From positions 1 through 33,767 of the forward strand of contig JASHRW010000156.1 of the NCBI GenBank assembly GCA_030037065.1: a stretch of DNA of 33,767 nucleotides, given 5' to 3'. Under the pieces are notes generated by a model. The model searched no databases. It was not told where the DNA came from and saw only the letters and a program-made list of their open reading frames with translations. The position numbers and the translations under genes were made by a program. Below are positions 11,030 to 19,505 of this stretch, in pieces (the stretch's first letter is position 1; each line of letters opens with the position of its first letter). Source of the DNA: Xanthobacteraceae bacterium (GTDB lineage Bacteria; Pseudomonadota; Alphaproteobacteria; Rhizobiales; Xanthobacteraceae).

Positions 11030-11144
11030 AGAGGTTATGCCAACCCACGCAGTGTCCGCCTCACCCTGAGGCATCCGTGCCAGTCGCACTCGCGCCGACC
11101 GTTAGGCCGAAGTTAGAGCCGTGCTCTCATCAATGTTTGTCCGG

Positions 11145-11275
11145 CGTCACCTTCAAGTGGAAGGATTACCGGATCGAGGGCCCGGCCGTTACAAGACCAT
11201 GACCTTACCGCGCATGAGTGCATCCACGCCCTGTCCATGCTGCGGTGGCCGCATGGTCACGACAATGCTCCGCGT
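11145..11275 (+). pseudogene. IS91-family transposase remnant (C-terminal fragment, frameshifted and internally deleted)
   Basis: VTFKWKDYRIEGP / GPGRYKTMTL (frame change) then PCPCCGGRM; these blocks resemble the C-terminal region of IS91-type transposases and match the 24.4-24.9 kb fragment. Confidence 0.65.
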
Positions 11276-11294
11276 CATGCCCGGCAAGTCTTCC

Positions 11295-12308
11295 TCAGGC
11301 TGGCCGCTGTGATTGCGGCGGTCCGCGCGGTCGCCGCCGAAAGGAGAGTCCAAGCGCAGTCAATTGCCGCCGCAGATACGGAGCATCGAGCACGGCGACG
11401 GTGAGCAGAATGAACCCAATGACTAAGTCATGCGCCACTGGCGGCGCGGCCAGCGCGTTGAGGCCCGAACGCAGCACGGTCAGCGTCAAGACGCCGGCGG
11501 CGATGCCGAACGGCGTGCCGGCGCCGCCGCCGAGCGACACACCGCCCAGAATGGCTGCCGCCGCCGAGGGCACCAGCACGTCGGAGAGACCGGTCGGCGC
11601 GGCTGTCGCCAACCCATAACTCAACAACGCGCCACCGAGCGACGCGCAAGCGCCGGAAAAGGTAAACGCACCGAGCACGAGCTTTTTGACGCCGACGCCG
11701 GCGATCATCGTCGCCCTGCGGTCGCTTCCGACCGCGATGAAATCGCGCCCCAGCCGCGTGGCGTTGAACGTAACGGCTGCCAAGATGAAGACGCCCACCG
11801 TCACCAGGCTTCGCAGCGAAAAAATATCGGCCAGCGGCTCGTTGAGTGCCATGCTGAAGTCGAGATTGTTGGCGGAGAGATCAGTGTCGTGGGTAATCAC
11901 GAACGACAATCCGCTGGCGGTGAGCAGTCCGCCAAGCGTGACCGACACCGAGCCGAGATCGAGCGCGGTGATGATAAGTCCTTGCGCGAAGCCGAAGCCG
12001 GCGCCGATGGCGATGGCGCTCAATATGCCGAGCCAGGGATTGGTCTCGCCGGTGAGCAGGGCCACGCATCCGGCCAATCCGTAGACGGTCGCGACTGACA
12101 GGTCGAACTCGCCGATCAGCATGGTCAAGCCAAGCCCCAGCGCGACCAGCGCGAAGCCAGCGAATGACTGCAGCGTGCTGTAGGCAGTTGCGATGGTCAG
12201 AAAGCGCCCCTGTCCGCCGTCGACGGCCGCTAGCAGCACGATGACCGTCGCCAGAATGAGATACGGTCTGACGGCTGGCCGGAGCAGACGATTGGACATG
12301 GCGTTCAT
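11295..12308 (-). CDS. Sugar (ribose)-type ABC transporter permease
   Basis: RbsC-like hydrophobic protein (GEFDLSVATVYGLAGCVALL); ATG at 12308 overlaps upstream stop (ATGA). Confidence 0.88.
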   Translation of the reverse strand: MNAMSNRLLRPAVRPYLILATVIVLLAAVDGGQGRFLTIATAYSTLQSFAGFALVALGLGLTMLIGEFDLSVATVYGLAGCVALLTGETNPWLGILSAIAIGAGFGFAQGLIITALDLGSVSVTLGGLLTASGLSFVITHDTDLSANNLDFSMALNEPLADIFSLRSLVTVGVFILAAVTFNATRLGRDFIAVGSDRRATMIAGVGVKKLVLGAFTFSGACASLGGALLSYGLATAAPTGLSDVLVPSAAAAILGGVSLGGGAGTPFGIAAGVLTLTVLRSGLNALAAPPVAHDLVIGFILLTVAVLDAPYLRRQLTALGLSFRRRPRGPPQSQRPA

Positions 12309-13282
12309 CCCCGCCGCCCGGAATAAAGAATGATGACTAAGAGGACGATCAAGCCGGTCACCAGGTAGCGCCATTCCTCCTCGAAGCCGTGCAGCAGCAG
12401 CACATCCTGGATCATGGCGATCGCGCCAACCCCGATCAGGGTACGGATCATCGAGCCGTCGCCGCCGCCGATCGGCGTGCCGCCGACCAGTACGGCAGCA
12501 ATGGCGTCATAATCGTAATGGAGGGCGTATTCCATATTCGCTTGGCTGTAGCGCAGCGAAAGCAGAATCCCGCAAACCGCAGTGAATAGGCCGGCCCAAA
12601 GGTAGGCGCCAGTCAGCGTGCGGACGATCGGCAATCCGGTAGCTTCCGCCGTGTGCAAACCGCTGCCGATCAGGAGGAGGTTGCGGCCGAACACCGTGAA
12701 TGTGAGGATGATCTGGCCGATCACGATGAGCATGATGAACGCCAGAAACTCGATCGGGACGCCGAACAGCGTACCTTGGAGCGCAGCAGCCCCCGCATTG
12801 GGCAGATAGTTGATGGTTTCGTTGTTGGTGATCCAGGACGCGGCGCCGTAGATCAGGATATTGGCGGCAATCGAGACGATGATCGGATTGGCGCGGATCG
12901 AACCGACGATGAACCCTTGGAATCCGGTCACCAATCCGCCCAGCAGCAGCGCGCAGATCAACGCTGGAATGAGGCCGGCGGCATTCAGCGTCGTCGCAAA
13001 AGCGACCCCGGAGATTGCCGCTGTGCCGCCCAGCGCGAACGACATGATGTTGCCGCCGATAGTGATAAAAGTCATGCCGGCAGCCACGCAGCCGATGACC
13101 GAAGCGGTCGCCAAGAGCGACGTCAGGCTCGGCATGGACAGAAAGCTCGGCGTCAGCACGGCAAACAGCAGCAAGGCGCAGAGCACGGCGGCGCGCGCCT
13201 TTGCCCTCGGATTGCGCGTCAGCGCCGCCAGATAGGGCACCGGCGCCGGCCTGTTGGGAATGACCGGCAGCTCGGCGCTCAC
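12305..13282 (-). CDS. Sugar (ribose)-type ABC transporter permease
   Basis: 325 aa RbsC-like; TIGGNIMSFALGGTAAISG, GGTPIGGGDGSM. Confidence 0.88.
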   Translation of the reverse strand: MSAELPVIPNRPAPVPYLAALTRNPRAKARAAVLCALLLFAVLTPSFLSMPSLTSLLATASVIGCVAAGMTFITIGGNIMSFALGGTAAISGVAFATTLNAAGLIPALICALLLGGLVTGFQGFIVGSIRANPIIVSIAANILIYGAASWITNNETINYLPNAGAAALQGTLFGVPIEFLAFIMLIVIGQIILTFTVFGRNLLLIGSGLHTAEATGLPIVRTLTGAYLWAGLFTAVCGILLSLRYSQANMEYALHYDYDAIAAVLVGGTPIGGGDGSMIRTLIGVGAIAMIQDVLLLHGFEEEWRYLVTGLIVLLVIILYSGRRG

Positions 13283-14775
13283 GACGCCGCCTCGCTGACA
13301 GCGGTCGGGTGCGTTATGTCGGCCAGGATAGCCGACATGTTGATGCGATCACGCGCGTATTTGGCAACTATTCTGCCGCGATACATGGTCACGACGGTGT
13401 CGGCGATGCCGACCACTTCTTCGAGATCGGACGATGTCATTAACAGCACGTGGCCTGCCGCGCAGAATTGGCGTAACAGCCGATAGATTTCGGCGCGCGC
13501 GCCAACGTCAACGCCGTGGGTCGGCTCATTGATCAGGAGCGCCCCCGCTTGCTCGCCGCCCAGCGCACGCGCAAACAGCACCTTCTGCTGGTTGCCGCCG
13601 CTCAGATAGAAGGCGTTGGAGTCGAGGCGCGTGGCGTCGACCATGACCCGTTTGCAGATATCGGCGCCGAAGCGCCGCAACCGGCGCCATGACAATAGGC
13701 CGACGCGGGTGAAGCGAGGCAGCCGGGCGGCGACCACGTTTTCGAGCACGCTGCGATGAAAGATGCCTTCCTTCGCCCGATCTTCTGACACGAAGGTGAT
13801 GTTGCGCGCGACCCGTTTGGCGATCGATCCCAGCGGCAATGGTCGGCCGTCGAGCGTTACCGTGCCGGTCGCTTCCGGTACCAGGCCGGCCAGCGATCGT
13901 ACTATGGTCGCGGCACCGGCGCCGACCTGACCGGCAATGCAGGTGATCTGCCCGCGCGGTGCCACCAATGAGAAATCATTGACCAGCCCCGGAATTCGCA
14001 AATCGCTAATGACCAACGCCTGCATCGCCGGCGGTTGTCCGGTCGGCTCCGGATACATTTCGTCAAACCCGCGGCCGAGCATGAGCTCGATCAGCTTCTG
14101 CCGGTTGATCTCAGCGATCTGGTGCGTGGCAACGTCCTTGCCGTTGCGCAGCACGGTGACGGAATCGCAGATGTCAAAGAACTCGCCGAGACGGTGCGTG
14201 ACATAGAGGATGCTGCGCCCTTCGGAGCGAAGGCCGCGCAGCGCTGACATCATGCGCTCGATCTCGATATCGGAAAGCGTCGCGCTCGGCTCGTCCAGAA
14301 TCAGAATGCGGGCATCGCGGACCAGAAGGCGAGCGACCTCGACGATCTGGCGTTCGCCGATAGTGAGGTCGCTCACCGGACGGTCGAGATCGTAATCGAC
14401 GGCAAGGAGACGCAACGCCTCCGCGGCACGCCTACGGAATCTGACGCGCCGATGCAGAAACGGCACTGCCCGATTGCCGAGCCAGATATTGTCGAGGATC
14501 GACAGATGCGCCACCAGGCTGAGCTCCTGGGCCACCATCGCGAGCCCAAGCTCCTGCGCCTTTTGCGGGCTGTCGATCGCCTGTGTTCGTCCGTCTATTT
14601 CGATCGTGCCGCTATCGGGGTGAAAGACCCCCATCAAAAGCTTCATCAGCGTGCTTTTGCCCGCGCCGTTCTCGCCGCAGACGCCGCGAATTTCGCCGGC
14701 GGCGAGCGAAAACGACACCCCACGAAGAGCCTCGACAGGGCCGAAGCTCTTCGTCAGTTGATTGGCAACAAGCAT
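13279..14775 (-). CDS. Sugar ABC transporter ATP-binding protein (tandem nucleotide-binding domains, RbsA/MglA type)
   Basis: Walker A GENGAGKSTLMKLLMG; LILDEPSATL; second domain SGGNQQKVLFARAL, LLINEPTHGVDVGA. Confidence 0.93.
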   Translation of the reverse strand: MLVANQLTKSFGPVEALRGVSFSLAAGEIRGVCGENGAGKSTLMKLLMGVFHPDSGTIEIDGRTQAIDSPQKAQELGLAMVAQELSLVAHLSILDNIWLGNRAVPFLHRRVRFRRRAAEALRLLAVDYDLDRPVSDLTIGERQIVEVARLLVRDARILILDEPSATLSDIEIERMMSALRGLRSEGRSILYVTHRLGEFFDICDSVTVLRNGKDVATHQIAEINRQKLIELMLGRGFDEMYPEPTGQPPAMQALVISDLRIPGLVNDFSLVAPRGQITCIAGQVGAGAATIVRSLAGLVPEATGTVTLDGRPLPLGSIAKRVARNITFVSEDRAKEGIFHRSVLENVVAARLPRFTRVGLLSWRRLRRFGADICKRVMVDATRLDSNAFYLSGGNQQKVLFARALGGEQAGALLINEPTHGVDVGARAEIYRLLRQFCAAGHVLLMTSSDLEEVVGIADTVVTMYRGRIVAKYARDRINMSAILADITHPTAVSEAAS

Positions 14776-14802
14776 GGTGCAGCACGAACCTGACGCGGAT
14801 GC

Positions 14803-15795
14803 TCAGTAGGTGCAGTCTGCCGCCCAGGTGTCGACATTGCTCTTGTTGATCGCGTGGACGTCGGCGACGAAATGCTTCGGCAGCGTCTTGCCGTTGAAAT
14901 AGTCGGCAATCAATTCCGCCGACAACTTGCCGAGCTTGACCGGCGCCTGGGTACCTGAGGCGTATTCCTTGCCTGATTTGATGAGAGCGACGGTATCCGG
15001 CGTGCAGTTTGTGCCGACGACGATCAGCTGGCCCTTGCCGGTGCCGAGCGGAATGTGCGCGGCTTCCGCGGCGCGAATGATCGCGGCGGTCTGGTTGTCG
15101 GCCCATCCGATCACGGCATCTAGTCCGCCCTGGGGTGCGAACCGCGCGAACAGCTGTCCGGCAATCGTCTCGCTCTTGGCGGTATCCCAGAACGCATCCT
15201 CGGTGGCTACAACCTTCACCTCTGGATGATTTTTCAGCACCGCGTTGATGGCTTCGAGCCGGGTCTTTCCGACGCCTTCGGCCAGCGCGCCGGTAATCAA
15301 AGCAATCTTGGCCTGATCGCGGCCGCCTTCCTTGAGTGCCTGCAGCACAGCCTCGGCGCCGAGGCGACCAAGCTTGACGTTGTCATCGCTCACCTCGGTG
15401 ATGTAGAGATCTTCGACGCCGGCCTTGATGCCGTTGTTCATGATGACGACCGGCACGCCGGCCTTCTTGGCGCGGACCAATGCCGGCACGATGGCGCTTT
15501 GCGACGCTGTCATGACTGCCAATAAGTCGAACTTTCGCGCAATCGCATCATCGAGTTGCTGCGATTGCTGGGCCGGGTCGTACTCATTGTCGAACTGCGT
15601 CGGTACCAGCCCTAGTTCCTTAGCCCGCGAGATGAAGGATTTGTTTTGCGCGGCGACATAGGGGTTCGTCGGGCCGGTGTCGAAATAGGCAACTTTCTTG
15701 CCGGCTGCGGCGTCGGCATTGGCCGCGGTGAGCGAAACGATGATGCCGAGCGCGCCGAGCGCGACGCTGGCGGAAGTCGTACGCAGAGTTTTCAT
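14803..15795 (-). CDS. Sugar ABC transporter substrate-binding protein (RbsB / periplasmic-binding-protein type)
   Basis: Start MKTLRTTSASVALGALGIIVSLTAANADA signal peptide; KKVAYFDTGPTNPYVAAQNKSFISRAKELG. Confidence 0.9.
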   Translation of the reverse strand: MKTLRTTSASVALGALGIIVSLTAANADAAAGKKVAYFDTGPTNPYVAAQNKSFISRAKELGLVPTQFDNEYDPAQQSQQLDDAIARKFDLLAVMTASQSAIVPALVRAKKAGVPVVIMNNGIKAGVEDLYITEVSDDNVKLGRLGAEAVLQALKEGGRDQAKIALITGALAEGVGKTRLEAINAVLKNHPEVKVVATEDAFWDTAKSETIAGQLFARFAPQGGLDAVIGWADNQTAAIIRAAEAAHIPLGTGKGQLIVVGTNCTPDTVALIKSGKEYASGTQAPVKLGKLSAELIADYFNGKTLPKHFVADVHAINKSNVDTWAADCTY

Positions 15796-16013
15796 GTGCT
15801 CTCCCCTCGATTCCGGAATGGGGCCAGCACTTCGGAGGTCAGTACGGGCCGTTCGATCAAACCGGCCTTCGAGAGACACCCTATGACGCTGCCTCCTGTT
15901 TGAAAATGGATGCACGGGGCCGAATCGTTGTCAAGGAACGCGGAGCCGTCTGCGGCATTCCAGCCGCCGGCGATGCAGCGGCCTTGTCGGCGGTCGCATC
16001 GCATCGTACACGC

Positions 16014-16880
16014 TTACTTCGGCATATGATGCGTCAGGTAATGGGCGGCGATCTCGTCGCTTGTGGTGAGCCAGACTCCCTCGTGTCCGGCGATATAGGC
16101 GAGCGCCTTTTCCAGATATTTTTGCCGGAACGGCACGCTGACGATGAAGGGATGCAGGCAGAGCGCCATGACCCGGCCCGACTGCGCGCTTTCCTTATAG
16201 AGCTGATCGAACTGATCGACGACAATCTGATAGAATGCCTCGCCCGACAGGCTCTTGCCGACGAATAGGCTCACGTCGTTGATCTCGATCGAGTAGGGCA
16301 CCGAGATCATGCCCGGAACGTTGATGGGAAACGGCTGGTCGTCGGCGCACCAGTCGAGGATATAAGTCAGGCCGAGCTCTTTGAGGATGCGCGGCGTCTC
16401 GAACGTCTCGGTCAGTGCCGGGCCGAGCCAGCCCCTGATGCTATGTCCGGTGCCAGCCGCGATCGTGTCGACCACCTCCTTGAGATACTGGCGCTCTTCG
16501 TCGGCGTTCATGCCGGCTTCGAAGGTTGAATTGTCTCGACCATGGGCCAACCATGCCCATTTGCGCGCTTTGCCGGCGTCGATGATCTGCGGATACTGCC
16601 GGCAGACGGCGGAATTGAGCAACACCGAGGCACGGATTTTGTACCTGTCCAGCGCCTCGATCATCCGCCAGATGCCGACCCGCACGCCGTAATCGCGCCA
16701 GCCGTAATTGAGCGGATCGGGCTGCAGCATCGCCGTGCCGCCGAAAATGCTCGTTGACGGCTTGTCGACCTGATAGTGCTCGATGTTGAGACCAACATAG
16801 AACGCGACGCGCGCGCCGTTCGGCCACGTCAGTCTGGGCCGGCTGACGATGGGCGAATAGTCGTAAAGCCGATTGTCCAT
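16014..16880 (-). CDS. Polysaccharide deacetylase-family protein (PuuE/allantoinase-like branch)
   Basis: MDNRLYDYSPIVSRPRLTWPNGARVAFYVGLNIEHYQ; HGRDNS; GWLGPALTET; WCADDQPF; LHPFIVS. Confidence 0.82.
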   Translation of the reverse strand: MDNRLYDYSPIVSRPRLTWPNGARVAFYVGLNIEHYQVDKPSTSIFGGTAMLQPDPLNYGWRDYGVRVGIWRMIEALDRYKIRASVLLNSAVCRQYPQIIDAGKARKWAWLAHGRDNSTFEAGMNADEERQYLKEVVDTIAAGTGHSIRGWLGPALTETFETPRILKELGLTYILDWCADDQPFPINVPGMISVPYSIEINDVSLFVGKSLSGEAFYQIVVDQFDQLYKESAQSGRVMALCLHPFIVSVPFRQKYLEKALAYIAGHEGVWLTTSDEIAAHYLTHHMPK

Positions 16881-16893
16881 GGGATAATTGCCT

Positions 16894-17565
16894 TTAGATT
16901 GAGGTCGCGGAATTGTGGCCGAGCTTCTCAAGGTAATTCAGCGCTTCATCGGCGCCGACAACGTCGGCGTATTTCGCGTCGAGGTCGAACAGGCTCTGCG
17001 CATGCGCTGCGGCAGAGCGGTCGCCGACGGCTTCGCGCACCACCACCGGCCGGAAGCCATTCTGACAGGCGTCGACCGCGGTGGCGCGGACGCAGCCGCT
17101 GGTCGTGCATCCGGTGATGATCAAGGTGTCAACGCCGGAGGTAAGCAGCTTCGGCACCAGGTCGGTGCCGAAGAAGCACGACGCATATTTCTTGTAGAGG
17201 AGGATGTCGTCTTTGCGGAAGTCGAGGCGCGGATCGAGCTCCCAGCCGCTGCCGTCGGCCTTCAGGCTGGTCACGCCTTTCATCTTGCGCGCCCAGATTC
17301 CGGCATCCCTGACGTCGGACTCGTCGTAGCGCACGCTGGAGAAAATCACCGGCCGGCCGCGCGCATGCGCCGCAGCCAGCAGCGGTGCGATTGCGGCGAG
17401 CTGCGGCTCGAGATCGGCGCCAAGCGGCGCACTCGGATCGGTGAAGGCCTTGAGCATGTCGATGATAATCAGCGCCGGCCGCTCGCCGAAGCCGATGCGC
17501 TGGCCGAATCCGCGCTCGGCAAAGAATTCCGCGTCGCTTTTACTGCTCTGCGCCGACCCGCTCAT
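16894..17565 (-). CDS. Isochorismatase-family cysteine hydrolase (N-carbamoylsarcosine amidase-like)
   Basis: Candidate catalytic triad D (ALIIIDMLKAF), K (LYKKYASCFFGT), C (ITGCTTSGCVRATAVDA). Confidence 0.88.
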   Translation of the reverse strand: MSGSAQSSKSDAEFFAERGFGQRIGFGERPALIIIDMLKAFTDPSAPLGADLEPQLAAIAPLLAAAHARGRPVIFSSVRYDESDVRDAGIWARKMKGVTSLKADGSGWELDPRLDFRKDDILLYKKYASCFFGTDLVPKLLTSGVDTLIITGCTTSGCVRATAVDACQNGFRPVVVREAVGDRSAAAHAQSLFDLDAKYADVVGADEALNYLEKLGHNSATSI

Positions 17566-17991
17566 GCCAACCTCTTCCTGCGCGCGTCAATAAGCTTTCG
17601 AAAGCAGGCAGATTGCCGCCCCACGAGGCGACTAGAAACGAACACCAATTTTTCAATCGTGTCCAGAACGCGCAAGTCGAGCAAGCCGCATCAGCGGGCT
17701 ACGCTACCGCGGTTGGTGAGCCGTGTCGCAGGCGCTGCTCCTCCAGATCAGCGGTCTGTCGGACAGCCATCACAGAATACGCAAGCCCGCTACGATGTCG
17801 GTCCGACCACGCAATCTACACAGTGGTTAAACTGACGATAAGCGTCGGCTCTTCGCGCCTTCGCCCCACCCGCGCCCGATTGCCGCAGGTGCATATCCAC
17901 CTGGACGCCGACGTCCAAACCTATCAGAGGTAGGTGCATACTCGCCGGCCACCGCAGAAGTATGTGAATTGTAATCTTTTGGCCGCTCCAC

Positions 17992-18813
17992 ATGCACCGT
18001 CCGCGAACTCTATGTCTTATTTCGCACTACTTTGGCTTCGCGGAAGATATTCCCGGCGGATTTATTGGGGGCTCTCATGACCAAGCACGGCGTGCTCGAC
18101 GCGAGCGCGCGGTGAAGCGCACGATTGTCTGGCTCAAGCGATTATCTTCCCTCTTACGCGTAGAGATTGCCGTGGGCGGCATGCCGGGCAAAAACATTTT
18201 GCCGATAGACATCGACTGCTCTGATCGCATCGTCTCCAGTTTTCACATCATTTGGCACCTTCTTGCCGAAGCTCAACGCCAGTTCGATAATTATGACAAT
18301 ATCATGGTGCTGGAGGACGATATTCTGGTCCCTAGCAGCACGATCCGCCGAATGCTGGACGCGAGGCCCGAACTTGTGGGTACGCATGACATTATCTTTC
18401 CCAACCGAATTGAATTGGCCTACGGTCTCCCTGTAGCTGTTGATTTAATCGTGTGGCCGGGATGGAAGGGGCAATCAATCACTTGGCGCGGACGAAAGTG
18501 GTATGAGGCGAATAACCCACATTCCGGATTTTTGTTTATCGGCAAACATCAAGCTGATAAGTTTCTCGCGATAGATTTTGCAAATCCGACTCGAACGATT
18601 GGGGAGCTTACAACGTCCGCATTTGAACGAGCTCATTCTGGCTACAGGTTGTTTCGCGAAAAACGGCTGATTCCCCGACACTATATCTTTCATCAAGATT
18701 CCTGGTGTGTGCGCGCTGGCATGCATCCTGGCAAAATTGTTGAAGGATTTTTTCGTAGCTACGCGGATCCGATTCTCTTCTCGCGTTCAACTTCCCCAGC
18801 CAAAGGGCAATAG
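17992..18813 (+). CDS. Glycosyltransferase-like protein of unknown specificity
   Basis: 273 aa; NIMVLEDDILVPSSTI (DxD-like acidic motif in a beta-strand context); visibly AT-richer than neighbours. Confidence 0.6.
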   Translation: MHRPRTLCLISHYFGFAEDIPGGFIGGSHDQARRARRERAVKRTIVWLKRLSSLLRVEIAVGGMPGKNILPIDIDCSDRIVSSFHIIWHLLAEAQRQFDNYDNIMVLEDDILVPSSTIRRMLDARPELVGTHDIIFPNRIELAYGLPVAVDLIVWPGWKGQSITWRGRKWYEANNPHSGFLFIGKHQADKFLAIDFANPTRTIGELTTSAFERAHSGYRLFREKRLIPRHYIFHQDSWCVRAGMHPGKIVEGFFRSYADPILFSRSTSPAKGQ

Positions 18814-18948
18814 ACGTCTCCAGCGAGGCGAACTGAGGCGATGTCCTCGAAATTCTTTCTCCTGCAACAAGATCCATTACTGCGCCCATTGCCAAACACA
18901 CTAAAAGCCGCTGGATCGCCGGTGCGCCGCAATGGGAGCACCAAGGCG

Positions 18949-19347
18949 TTATACTTTCGGACCGAGAACGGCGGTCGCCTTGATCTCGATCAGCGCGTCC
19001 TTGCGAATGAGGCCGGCGACCAAAACCCCGGTCGCCGCGGGATACCGCGGCCCTTTGAAGAACTCGCGGCGGACCTCGGCCGTACGTCGATAGTCGGTCA
19101 GGCTGAGAAAATATTCGGTGGTCTCAACAATATTGTCGAACGACGCGCCGGCTTGGCGCAGGATGCGGCCGAATTTTTCGAAAATGAATTGCGTCTGCGC
19201 GACGATGTCGCCCTTGCCGACGATGGCGAGATCATCGTCGACCGCCGTCGTGCCAGAAATGAACAGCAGATTCCCGGCGCGCACCGCCGGCGAAAACGTC
19301 AGCTTGTCCGACCAATGCGCCGGCGTGATCGGTTGATAAATCGCCAT
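18949..19347 (-). CDS. RidA (YjgF/YER057c/UK114) family protein
   Basis: 132 aa; AGNLLFISGTTAVDDD, Q..FIFEKFGRILRQAGASFDNIVETTEYF. Confidence 0.9.
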   Translation of the reverse strand: MAIYQPITPAHWSDKLTFSPAVRAGNLLFISGTTAVDDDLAIVGKGDIVAQTQFIFEKFGRILRQAGASFDNIVETTEYFLSLTDYRRTAEVRREFFKGPRYPAATGVLVAGLIRKDALIEIKATAVLGPKV

Positions 19348-19505
19348 GGTTCCCTCTCGCAGACTGGATTGCCATTACACCGGACGCAGCGCAGTCATCG
19401 GCAATCCCGCTGATGAATAACGTTCCTTGAAGCGAAAGCGGGAATCCAGCGTCCAAACGAACTGGGTCGCCTCGCTGGACGAGGGCGAAGCGAGCCAGCA
19501 CCGAA

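Noticed and set aside
11059-11071. CCTCACCCTGAGG short palindrome near the ureG end
   Set aside because: Resembles a fragment of a common dispersed repeat, but only 5-bp arms are present and nothing else supports it.
15964-15993. CCGCCG...CGGCGG inverted repeat downstream of the deacetylase gene
   Set aside because: Six-bp arms with an 18-nt loop in GC-rich DNA are expected by chance.
16915-17835. 306-aa plus-strand ORF antisense to the cysteine hydrolase
   Set aside because: Sense strand has an intact catalytic triad; antisense product has no recognisable motif.
19426-19455. GCGAAAGCGGGAATCCAGC, resembling part of a common intergenic palindromic repeat
   Set aside because: Only one partial half is present; not enough to call a repeat element.
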